From Rhynchopus sp. YZ270_cl-10 (lineage: Eukaryota; Euglenozoa; Diplonemea; Diplonemida; Diplonemidae), in NCBI GenBank assembly GCA_964035575.1, contig OZ037881.1, positions 868,001 to 932,000 on the forward strand: 64,000 nucleotides of DNA. Reading direction: 5' to 3'. Below, piece after piece: positions 35,501 through 47,500 of the stretch. How positions within the stretch are numbered: the first letter of the stretch is position 1; each line of letters begins with the position of its first letter. The translations under genes and the position numbers were made by a program. The notes beneath the pieces were generated by a model. It was not told the origin of the DNA. It searched no databases and was given only the letters and a program-made list of their open reading frames with translations.

Positions 35501-38500
35501 GCCACTGCCAAGGTTGCAGTGTGTGTGTGCGATGAGTGCGTTGCAAACACAGCAACCTGCACAAACGCTGGACAGGTGTGCCTTGACCAGAACCAGGACT
35601 GCAGTGCCACGAACGACTGGCAGTGCGACTGTTTGACTCCTTACAGCGGAACGAAGCAAGCTGGCGTTGCCATCTGCGAGATTGACGAATGCGAAGACAA
35701 GGGTGTTATCTGTGGTGGATCGAACCAGACCTGCACTGATCCTAGTAAAACGACAACTGATGACTGGCACTGCGACTGCAAGGACCCGCTCTCTGGAACA
35801 CAGACCGCGGGTGTTGCTGGCTGTGTTATCGACGAGTGCATTGAGACGTGTGACACTTGCGCAGATACAACTTGCACAGCTGCTGGCCAAGCCTGTAACG
35901 ACCCTGACAAGTCCTCGAAGTCACTGAGCGACTGGACTTGCACTTGCCCGATGCCTGGTGTGGGCACTGCCACTGCCAAGGTTGCAGTGTGTGTGTGCGA
36001 TGAGTGTGTTGCAAACAAAGCAACCTGCACGAACGTTGGACAGGTGTGTCTTGACCAGAACCAGGACTGCAGTGCGAACAACGACTGGCAGTGCGACTGT
36101 TTGACTCCTTACAGCGGAACGAAGCAAGCTGGCGTTGCTATCTGCGAGATTGACGAGTGCGTTGACAAGGGTGTCATCTGTGGTGGATCGAACCAGACCT
36201 GCACTGACCCCGACAAGGTGGTCACCAACGACTGGCACTGTGACTGCAAGGACCCGCTCTCTGGAACACAGACCGCGGGTGTTGCCGACTGTACCATCGA
36301 CGAATGCATTGCGACCTGCGCAACCTGTGCGGACACAACTTGCACAGCTGCTGGCCAAGCCTGTAACGACCCTGACAAGTCCTCGAAGTCACTGAGCGAC
36401 TGGACTTGCACTTGCCCGATGCCTGGTGTGGGCACTGCCACTGCGAAGGTTGCAGTGTGTGTGTGCGATGAATGCGTTGCAAATGAGGCCACCTGCACGA
36501 ACGCTGGACAGGTGTGTCTTGACCAGAACCAGGACTGCAGTGCGAACAACGACTGGCAGTGCGACTGTTTGACCCCGTTCAGCGGAACGAAGCAAGCTGG
36601 CGTTGCTATCTGCGAGATCAACGAGTGTGACGACAAGGGTGTCATCTGTGGTGGATCGAACCAGACTTGCACTGACCCCAGCAAAACAACTGCAAATGAC
36701 TGGCACTGCGACTGCAAGGCTCCGCTTGCTGGATCACAGACCGTGGGTGTTGCTGACTGTACCATCGACGAGTGCATTGCTTCATGCCCCACTTGCTCTA
36801 TGTCCACCTGCACAGCGGCTGGCCAGGCCTGTAACGACCCTGACAAGTCCTCGAAGTCACTGAGCGACTGGACTTGCACTTGCCCGATGCCTGGTGTGGG
36901 CACTGCCACTGCCAAGGTTGCAGTGTGTGTGTGCGATGAGTGCGTTGCAAACAAAGCAACCTGCACGAACGTTGGACAGGTGTGTCTTGACCAGAACCAG
37001 GACTGCAGTGCGAACAACGACTGGCAGTGCGACTGTTTGACCCCGTTCAGCGGAACGAAGCAAGCAGGTATTGCCATCTGTGAGATCAACGAGTGTGACG
37101 ACAAGGGTGTTATCTGTGGTGGATCGAACCAGACTTGCACTGACCCCAGCAAAACAACTGCAAATGACTGGCACTGCGACTGCAAGGACCCGCTCTCTGG
37201 ACGTTCTACAACTGGAGTCGCGAACTGTACCATCGACGAATGCATTGCGACGTGTGACACTTGCGCTGACACAACCTGCACAGCTGCTGGCCAGGCCTGT
37301 AACGACCCCGACACGTCATCAACATCACTGAGCGACTGGACTTGCACTTGCCCGATGCCTGGTGTGGGAAGCGCCACAGCGAAGGTTGCAGTGTGTGTGT
37401 GCGATGAGTGTGTTGCGAACAACGCCACCTGCACGAACGTTGGACAGGTGTGCCTTGACCAAAACCAGGACTGCAGTGCCACGAACGACTGGCAGTGCGA
37501 CTGTTTGACCCCGTTCAGTGGCACGCACACAGCAGGAACTGCAATCTGTGAGATAAACGAGTGTGTCGACAAGGGTGTCATCTGCGGTGGATCGAACCAG
37601 ACTTGCACTGATCCCGACAAGACCACAGCGGACGACTGGCACTGCGACTGCAAGGACCCGCTCTCAGGAACGCAGACCGCTGGTGTTGCGAACTGCACTA
37701 TTAATGAATGCACGGGTGCTTGTGATACCTGCGCAGGAACAACGTGCTCTGGAGTGGGGCAAACTTGCCAGGACCCGAACGAGTCCTGGAAGTCCCTTAA
37801 CGACTGGACGTGCACTTGCCCGATGCCGGGAGTGGGATCTGCTACTGCCACTGCTGCCACATGTATTTGTGATGAATGCATTCAGAACAACGCCACGTGT
37901 ACAAATGCTGGGCAGAAGTGCATTGACCATAACATTTTGTGTGGCAGTCCGGATGACTGGAGCTGTGACTGCTTGACCCCATTCAGTGGAACCAAGATCA
38001 CAGCTATCGCAGTCTGTGAGATCAACGAATGTGACGACAAGGGTGTCATCTGCGGTGGTGCCAACCAGACTTGCACTGACCCCAGCAAAACAACTGCAAA
38101 CGATTGGTGGTGCAAGTGCCAGGACCCGTTGTCTGGATCGAAGACTGGGGGTATTGCCGACTGTACCATCGACGAGTGCATTGAGACTTGCGCAACCTGT
38201 GCGGACACAACTTGCACAGCTGCTGGCCAGGCCTGTAACGACCCTGACAAGTCCTCGAAGTCACTGAGCGACTGGACTTGCACTTGCCCGATGCCTGGTG
38301 TGGGCACTGCCACTGCGAAGGTTGCAGAGTGTGTGTGCGATGAGTGTGCGACTCAGAAATCTACATGCACGAACGCTGGACAGGTGTGCCTTGACCAGAA
38401 CCAGGACTGCAGTGCGAACAACGACTGGCAGTGCGACTGTTTGACCCCGTTCAGCGGAACGAAGCAAGCAGGTATTGCCATCTGCGAGATCAACGAGTGT

Positions 38501-41500
38501 GACGACAAGGGTGTCATCTGCGGTGGATCGAACCAGACTTGCACTGACCCCAGCAAAACAACTGCAAATGACTGGCACTGCGACTGCAAGGACCCGCTCT
38601 CTGGAACACAGACCGTGGGTGTTGCTGACTGTACCATCGACGAATGCATTGCGACGTGTGACACTTGCGCGGGCGCGACCTGCACAGCTGCTGGCCAGGC
38701 CTGTAACGACCCTGACAAGTCATCAACATCACTGAGCGACTGGACTTGCACTTGCCCGATGCCTGGTGTGGGTACTGCCACAGCGAAGGTTGCAGTGTGT
38801 GTGTGCGATGAGTGCGTTGCAAACACAGCAACCTGCACGAATGCTGGACAGACCTGTTACGATGCCAAGGTGGGATGCAGCGTCACTGATACAGACAACT
38901 GGGTGTGCGAATGTGAGCGCCCTTCTACTGATTCTGCAGTGATGAAGCCTGCTATCTGCACATTCAACGAATGTGACGAGTTCAACGGTGTTTGCGGTGC
39001 GAAGAACCAGACTTGCAGCGACGATGACACAGCAAGCTCTGGCACGTGGGTGTGCACATGCCCCCCTCCTGCGAAAGGAAGTGCGAAGCTTCAGGCCGCG
39101 GAATGTACTATCGACGAATGTATCGACGCATGCCCGACGTGCTCCTCTGGTACTTGCAGTGCTGCTGGCCAGGACTGTAGCGACCCGGACACCAGCGCCG
39201 CCGCTCTCAGTGACTGGGTGTGCACATGTAGGGCACCTGGGGTAGGTTCTGCCACAACGAAGCCAGCAGATTGCATTTGTAATGAGTGCATCGTCAACGG
39301 TGCGACCTGCACTGGCGCTGACCAGCTCTGTGACGACCCGGACCAAAGCTGCCCAGAGACGAACGACTGGACATGTGAATGCAAGCCGCCGTCCGCAAGC
39401 AAGATGGTCGCGGGTGTTGCAGTGTGTGAGTTCGATGAGTGCATTGTGAAGAAGGGTATTTGCGACGCCCAGGGACAGATCTGTGAGGACACGAAGCGCA
39501 CCACCCTGGATGACTGGGTGTGCAACTGCATTCTGCCTTCAACAGGCTCGTCCGTTGCTTCCGCAGCTGAGTGTCTGCTGGACGAATGTACGGAGGACTG
39601 CGAATCCTGCGAGCACGGTGCTTGCGATGCGGCCGACCAGGTGTGCAATGACCCGAACACAAACTCGAGGGTGCTCAGTGACTGGACCTGCAGTTGCAAG
39701 CTGCCTGGTACAGGCACTGCGACAGGCAAGCCTGCGATCTGCCTCTGTGATGAATGCATGGTGAACAACTCTACATGTGGAATGGGGCAGACGTGCAGCG
39801 ACAAAGACATCATGTGCCAGGCATCTGGCGACTGGGTGTGTGAATGCGAACCTCCATCCCGTTCGGTCGGGCTTGCGCAAGCCGCTGTCTGCGAATACAA
39901 CGAGTGCGAGGAGAAGCAGATCATCTGCACTTCAAGGAACCAAATCTGCGAGGACCCTGATACAACGGTGTACAACGACTGGACATGCACGTGCAAGAGC
40001 CCCTTGAGTGGTTCAGCCACCGCAACGCACGCCAACTGCACAATCAACGAGTGCGATGTCGACAACTGTGCCACATGTGCAAACAAGACCTGCGAACACG
40101 AACACCAGACCTGTACCGACCCGGATATCAGCTCTGAATCCGTCAACGACTGGGTGTGCACTTGCAACGAAGGGCAGGGCAACGCAACTGGCACTGTTGC
40201 ACTTTGCATCTGCGATGAATGTGTGGGCAACACTGTGTGCTCGGACAAGAATCAGACTTGCTTCGACCAAGACATCCAGTGTGCTCTGAAGGACAACTGG
40301 CTGTGCGAATGCCCGCCACCCTCCAAGGGGTCTCAGCTCACCGGTGCTGTCGCTGTGTGCGAATATGACGAGTGTGATGACCACCGTGCGACGTGTACCG
40401 CAGCAAACCAGATCTGCGAAGACCCCGACCCGAAGGTGTTCGACGACTGGATGTGCAAGTGCAAATCGCCTGCTGTCGGCGAGCGCACAGCAGGCCCTGC
40501 CGGGTGCTCCCTTGACGAGTGCAAGGTGCGTGGTTGCCCCACCTGCGCTGACGACACGTGCCCGCAGGGACAGACATGTGAGGATCCGCTCACGAATGTG
40601 AACTCTCTCTCTGACTGGAAGTGCATTTGCGACGAAGGAGTCGGCCAGGCCACCGCCAAGGCAGCCACGTGCATCTGCAATGAGTGCGATGTGGAGGTCA
40701 ACAAGGTTGTGTGTGTTACGGCCAACCAAAAGTGCACTGATCCTGACATCTTGTGCAAGTCGAAGGACGACTGGACGTGCGATTGTGCCCTTCCGTTCTC
40801 TGGGTCGAGGAACGGTGCGGCAGCTGTGTGCACAGTTGACGAGTGCATTGTAAACGACGCCACATGTAAAGCAGAGAAGCAGGTCTGCGATGACCCAGAC
40901 CTGACGAAGCTGGGAGACTGGACCTGCACCTGTGTTGAGGGCACAGGCCAGGCAACGACCAAGCCTGCTGAGTGCATTATTGACGAGTGCGCTGACCCTC
41001 TGAAGGGTGGCCAGTGTACAGACGCCCTACAGGATTGCAACGACCTCGACAAGTCTGCCTCCTCCCTCAACGACTGGGAGTGTGTGTGCAGAAAGCCTGC
41101 CAAGGGCAGTGCAAGCCAGAAGCCCGCACGCTGCGAGATCGACGAGTGCGACGACCACAAGGACGAGTGCACAGCAAGCTGTATCCCGAACAGCCTGAAC
41201 TGCCTCCAGAAGTGCGTCGACCCCAACAGGGCACCTGACTCGCTCAACGACTGGCAGTGCGTGTGTCTGCCGCCGTCCACGAACACTGCTGTGATGAAGC
41301 CTGCAGAGTGCTCGTTGACACCATGTGACCACGGCACAGAGGAGGCCTGTCTTATGGATGATGCAGGATGCAAGTGGAGCGACCTTCCTGTGCCCACGTG
41401 CTCGAAAGACCTGTGCGTCGCTGACAACGAACTTGAGTGTGACGGCGACTGCGAGTGGGCCAGCAGCGGTGGTCTGCGTGGCGGCAGCGGTGCCATCAGC

Positions 41501-44500
41501 TACGACACTGTGTCGATCACAAAGCCGTTCGAGACCTTCACCTGCGCCACCATCGCATGGGAGGCCTCATGCGGCTGCGACATGACCATTGGCGACGGGC
41601 GCATGGGTGCCGTCGTCGACATTGAGGAGGGCTACGTGCAGGACAAGGACGCTCTCGTCTGCCGCTCCTGCGTCGAGCCAGGGAGCAAAGTGACCCAGGC
41701 CTGGCATGCGAAGACGGGCATGCTTGTCCTGACGGGCAAGGCCACTGTCACTGAATACGCAGCGGCGATAGCAAGCATCGAGTTTACGACGACCTCTGAC
41801 GGTGGCGAGTCGAAGGGCATGACATGGAACATTGGACACGGGTTCGTGTCGACCAAGACGGGCAGCTTCTACGCATTCTACAACGAGGCGCTGTCGTGGT
41901 CGGAGGCACAGAAGAAGTGTGAGGACACGAGCCAGGACTTCTTTGGCATGCGTGGGTACCTTGCTACTCTGAGCACGCAGACGGAGTCTACGTTCCTTAT
42001 CGAGAAGCTTGAGGGATCGGGATGGATTGGCGCAACTGATATTTCCACTGGCACCCCTGTGTGGCGTTGGGTCACGGGACCTAGTGCGCAGGTGGGAACA
42101 AAGGCGTGCCAGTTCGCTGGTTCCAAGACTAGCTGTGATTTTGAGATGAACGGCAACACTGTGGTCTCTGGAAAGAACGACGACGCAGACGGCTTCGGTG
42201 GACCCATCTCCTACGCGAACTGGAACGACCCGAAGGGACCCACCCTCGACAACGGCAAGTTCGCGTACCTGGAGGCTGCTGCAGGCAAGTGGGAGTGGGC
42301 GAACCACGCAGGCCAGGAGAAGGTGGCCGGGTACGTCTGCGAATGGGGTGGCCTCACAGGCACATGCGTCAAGGACATCAACGACATCCACGGCACAAGG
42401 CTTCTCGTCTCGGGTGTGTGCCAGGAGAAGAAGTGCACAGAAGTCGAGCAAATTGCATGCGAAATCGACCCCTTCTGTGAGTGGGTCGGTGGCAACCAGG
42501 ACCCTTGTGTGCTGAAGAAGTGTGCTGAGTACCCCGACGAGAAGAGCTGCCACGAGGACGAGAAGTGTGACTGGGATGTGTCTGTTGCGCCAGGTCTGTG
42601 CTCTCCGGAGCCCTGTACCCTGAACAAGCAGGAGCAGGACTGCAGCAACGCTGTGGAGTGCATGTGGGAGGACGACACGTGTGTTGAGAAGAAGTGTAGT
42701 GTGCAGCAGACACCCTGTGAGTGCAGAGACGACCCACAGTGCTTCTGGAATGACGCACACGTCCTCGGTGCGCAGCAGTCGTGCGTTGACGTGCGTTATG
42801 CGCAGTGCCCTGTGATGGACATCGTTGTCATGTTCTCGGGAGCAAAGTCTGCTTCGCGTGTCTTCGGAAGACACCCGAACGGCTTCTATGCCATCACAGG
42901 CATGCTCCACGACTGGGTCGAGAGCATGTGGCTGACTGGCGAGAGCTACACTGCGGGCGTCGGCTCCACTGCCCCGAGCGAGGGTTCCCGTGTGTCGTTC
43001 GTGCAGTTCGGAGGTGCGGCAACTACCGTCAGACGCTGCCCGAGTGGAACTGGCGAGAGCGGAAGACTCTCGGGTGATGTCACGCAGCTGTCGCTTGCTG
43101 TGAAGTACCACGAGAGCCACCCCGTGTCTTCGGATGAGACCAGCACGAACAGAATTATCGGCGACGCACTGGACAAGGCTGCTGGCATCTTCGCCGAGTC
43201 GCCTACGGGCCGAAAGAAGGTTCTCATCATCCTGACGGACGGCGCGCTGAGCGACGCATCGTCCGTGTCCACGAAGCAGGCTGCCCTCTCTGCGTTGGGT
43301 GTGCAGGTGTTTGCATCGTACATCCGCCGCTTCCCCACGATCACGACACAGGACATCGCAGCCACAACTTCGCTGCTATCCCTGGCGTCGGCCAACGAGA
43401 TTGAGCATGTGAACAACATTGACATCGACGAGCTGCCAGACATCCTGGGAGGTATCTGCGACAAGAACACGCAGTGGGGAAAGCTTCTTGCAAGACCGGC
43501 TGCGACGGCACAGGCAGGATACCACCTCCCTTGCCAGCAGTACAACGAGCAGGTGGCGTGCAACGCCGACAAGGGCTGCAAGTACAGCGGGGTGTTCCTC
43601 AAATGCCTCGACTCTGCGTGCATTGGATACTGTGGCGAGCCTGACTGCAACGCTGATGCGGCATGCCAGTGGAACGAGACCGAGCTGTCGTGCTGGAAGC
43701 GCGTCGAGTGCCCCTACGCGGACGAGCTCAGCTGCAAGAACGACCCCACATGCGTGTGGAAGGAGACGTGCATCTGCGGACATGAGACGGAGCCTGAGTG
43801 CGACGCAGACACAACAGTGAAGTGTGAGTGGGACTCCATCGCGCAGGAGTGCGGTAAGAAGAAGTGTTGGTTCCCTGCCGACGAGGCTGCGTGCACGCAG
43901 GACACGACGTGTGTCTGGGACAAGTGCGCGGGTGACCTCAACTCGCCCGAGGCGTGCTCGCTGGACAGGTGTGCGATGGACAACCGCATCAATGACAAGG
44001 AGGTGTGCACCAACGACGCGTACTGCGAGTGGGACGTTGTCAAGGGCACCTGCAAGCGCAGCGACTGCACACACCTCACCGACGAGCGCTGCTGTGCGAA
44101 CGAGCCCGACTGCTTCTGGGACACAAGCGTCTCGCCTGCGCTCTGCAACAAGGACTACTGCTCGAAGTTCAACGCCAACGCCGATGCCTGCCTCAACGAG
44201 CCGAAGTGCGAGGTTGCCACAGGTGATAAGTGTGTGGATAAGGACTGCAACAGCAAAACGCAGTGCCTGTGCGAGGCTGACCCCGACTGCTTCTGGACCA
44301 CAGGAAGTGGCGCAGGCGTGCCCGACCCGAAGTGCACATGGAAGGACTACGGCGAGTGCCCCGTGATGGACGTGGTTGTGCTCATGGGTGCTTCAAGCAC
44401 GATGTCCAAGACCTTCGGCCGCCATACGAACGGCTTCACCGGCATGGTTGAGCTCTTGAGGGACTGGGTGAAGGACCTGCCCTTGAGCGGCGAGCCTGCA

Positions 44501-47500
44501 GGATCGACGAAGCTGTCTGCGGGCACTGTGCAGGTTGGATTTGTGCAGTTCTCTGGCATTGACAAGACGGGTGGGGCGACGGGACGTGCGGACGCACAGA
44601 AGCCACCCCCTACGTCTGTGGGAAGCACCGGTGGACGCATCTCTGGTGACATCAACGAGCTGGGAGCGGACCTGGACTGGCATGAGTCTGCCTTCTACGG
44701 CGGCGGCCTCATGGTGCAGAAGGGTCTCTCCATGGCTGCAGACATGTTTGCTGCCCTCCCGAGCGATGGACGCAAACGTGTGTTGGTTGTCATCTGCGAC
44801 GGCCCTGTCTACGACACAAGCGTGCTCCTTGCTGAGAAGGCACGTCTCGACGTCCTGGGTGTGCAGGTCTTCGGCATCGTCCTCCGCAGACAGACCATCA
44901 GCACTGTTGTTGACCAGCTGGGCGAAGCAACCCTGAAGTACATCGTCACCAACCCGACTGCCGACCACACTGCGAACATTGTGATTGACGAGCTTGAGAC
45001 TCTCAGTTCTTTGGGAGGACTCTGCAGCATCACGGGTGACTTTGGTCAGTTCATTGTTGACCAGAAGAGCGACACTGATGTTGCTCAGCAGGGTGGCAAC
45101 CACAAGCCGTGCCAGGACCATGTGGAGAAGCTCGACTGCAACGTGGACCCTGGATGTGTGTGGTACGACTCTTCGCTGTCGTGCCAGGACACACTGTGCT
45201 TCCGCCATGCGTGCGACGAGTCGTCGTGCAATGCCGACATTGCTAACGGGTGCTTCTACGACACGACGGACAACCGCTGTTGGAAGATCCCTACTGTGTG
45301 CAACAGGCACACAGGTGACGTGGACTCATGCAACAACGACGAGGCTTGCGAGGAAGGTGTGAACAACACCTGCGTTGACAAGAAGTGCTACCACGACACA
45401 GAGGAGGCGTGCCTGAACGATCCGGACCCGTGTGTCTGGGACAACCTTGCGCAGACAGCACAGTGTTCCCTGAAGCCTTGCGTTGCCCCTACCGAGGCGG
45501 AGTGCGTTGCAAGCGGCTCGAAGTGTGTGTGGAACACCATCATCCCTGTGAACGGAACGACGGAGTCCTACGCGAAGGGCATCCCCATGCTGCCCTTCGA
45601 GAAGGCTGCAGCAGAGGGCTACCCCAACGACTGCGAGGCAGGCATGTTCTCGGGAGCGTGCTCCTGTGCAGACAAGGTCAACGGTGCTGTGATCGCCATC
45701 TCTGACGGCTACGTAGCGACTACCGATACCCTTGACTGCGCACCGTGCAAGGCCAACGGCATCACCACCGAATGGAACGCACAGACCGGCACCCTGAACC
45801 TGCTTGGTGCCTTCGATGCACAGACCCTCCTCGAGGCTGTGCGTGGCGTCACCTTCACGACCACGTCCGACAACGGCAAGACACGCCGCCTCTCTTGGAA
45901 CCTGGGCCAGGGCTACCACGCAGACGAAAATGCACACTACTACGCGTACTACCCAAAGAGCGTGTGTGGTGGTGCCGGGTGCACGTGGTCCGAGGCACAG
46001 CAGTTCTGCTCCAACGACGACAACATGCTCTACGGCCTGCGTGGATACCTCGCCACCATCTCGACCGCACAGGAGAACCAGATCGTGACCTCCAAGATCA
46101 AGGGCTACGCATGGATCGGTGCCACCGACATCACCGACAAAGCAGGAGGCAGCGACAGGTGGCGTTGGGTGACCGGCCCAGACGCTGCCGAGCCTACTTC
46201 AGGACAGTGCCAGCTGGGTGCATCGTCGTCGATGTGCAACCTTGTGGTGGATGGTGACCTTGCCACAGGCACGGATGCGGCCTTCAACGGAAAGGAGATC
46301 GGCAACGGCGTGGGTGCCGGCTTCACCGCATCTACCTTCCTGAGCAAGAACGTGTACGCGAACTTCCTGCTGGACCAGCCAAGCGGCACCACAGGAAAGC
46401 ACTTTGCCGCCATCACCCCACAGTCTGGGGCGTGGCGCGACTATGCGCACACAAGCACTGTAGTGGATGGGTTCGTCTGCGAGTGGGGAGGTGTCGGGAC
46501 GGAGTGCACAGGCTACGGCACCTACGGGTGGAAGTACGCCACCTCGGGTGCGTGCGAGGAAGAGAAGTGCACGGAGACCGAGCAGCTTGAGTGCGAGGAG
46601 AACCCGTACTGCGAGTGGAACACCACCCTCCCTGCCAGCGACGCATGCGAGCTCAAGCCCTGCGCTGAGTTCCCCGACGAGATCACCTGCCTGCAGAACG
46701 AGGAGTGCATCTGGAACAGCGAGGTGTCGCCTGCGATGTGCGAGGTCGAGAAGTGCTCGCTCCTGGAGACCACAGACACCTGCAACGCAGACTCTAACTG
46801 CATGTGGTCTATTAAGGCCGACCCCGAGAAGTGCGTCCCGAAAGACTGCAACGAGTTTGACAAGTGCCACTGCCACCTTGACACGCAATGTTTCTGGAAG
46901 CACGACGGACCTGTGGAGTCGTGCGTGGACTCGCGCTACGCAGAGTGCCCGACCCTTGACGTGTGTGTCATTATCGACGGGTCTGGCTCCATGGGGCGCA
47001 CCTTTGGCCGCCACAACAGCGGTTTCTACGCTCTGATTGAGATGGTGCGCGACTGGACGCATTCACTGCCCCTCAGTGGTGAGCCGCACACCGTTGGCAT
47101 CAACTCGCTGCACACAGAGAAGACCAGAATCTCGTTCATCCAGTTCAGTGGTGAGCAGGAGCACAAGAACCCTCTGACGGGACAGTACTACGGAGACATT
47201 ATCAACTCTGTGTCTGTCGCACCACCGGGCATTGGCGGGTCGGAAGGTTCCCTGACTGGTGTGCTGTCAGAGATCGACGCGGACCTGACGTGGCATGAGG
47301 ACAACTTCCTTATGGGACGCACCTTCATCGCAAAGGGGCTGAAGAAGGCGGCTGACATCTTCTCGACAGAGTCGCCCGACGACGGCCGCATCAAGGTTGT
47401 GCTGATGTTCACTGACGGTGTCATTGCTGACCTTGCGGAGTGCGCCGACACAACTGCGCAGATGGACGCCATGGATGTCAGGCGCTTTGGTATTGTGCTC

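Larger units (their letters stand above)
21728..41311 (+). other. EGF-like repeat region (about 122 units)
   Basis: Residues 3401-9928. Each unit of 45-57 residues has the plan D-E-C...C...Q-x-C-x-D-(P)...(D)-W-x-C-x-C-x-x-P...A-x-C-x-x-D-E-C, i.e. six cysteines like EGF; one unit class carries an extra C-x-x-C. Calcium-binding EGF domains have C-x-D/N-x4-F/Y-x-C between the third and fourth cysteines; here an Asp and a Trp sit in comparable places, so calcium binding is plausible but inferred. The spacer between the last Cys and the next D-E-C is only two residues. The units mostly alternate as a three-unit set (A, B, C), and two stretches are homogenised into higher-order arrays. Confidence 0.85.

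Noticed and set aside
24000-38840. Regularly repeated minus-strand and alternate-frame ORFs every 495 or 468 bp
   Set aside because: They are shadows of the coding arrays, recurring at exactly the array periods.
24287-38846. CRISPR-like regular spacing
   Set aside because: The repeats are long coding trimers with no short repeat/unique spacer alternation, in a eukaryotic gene.
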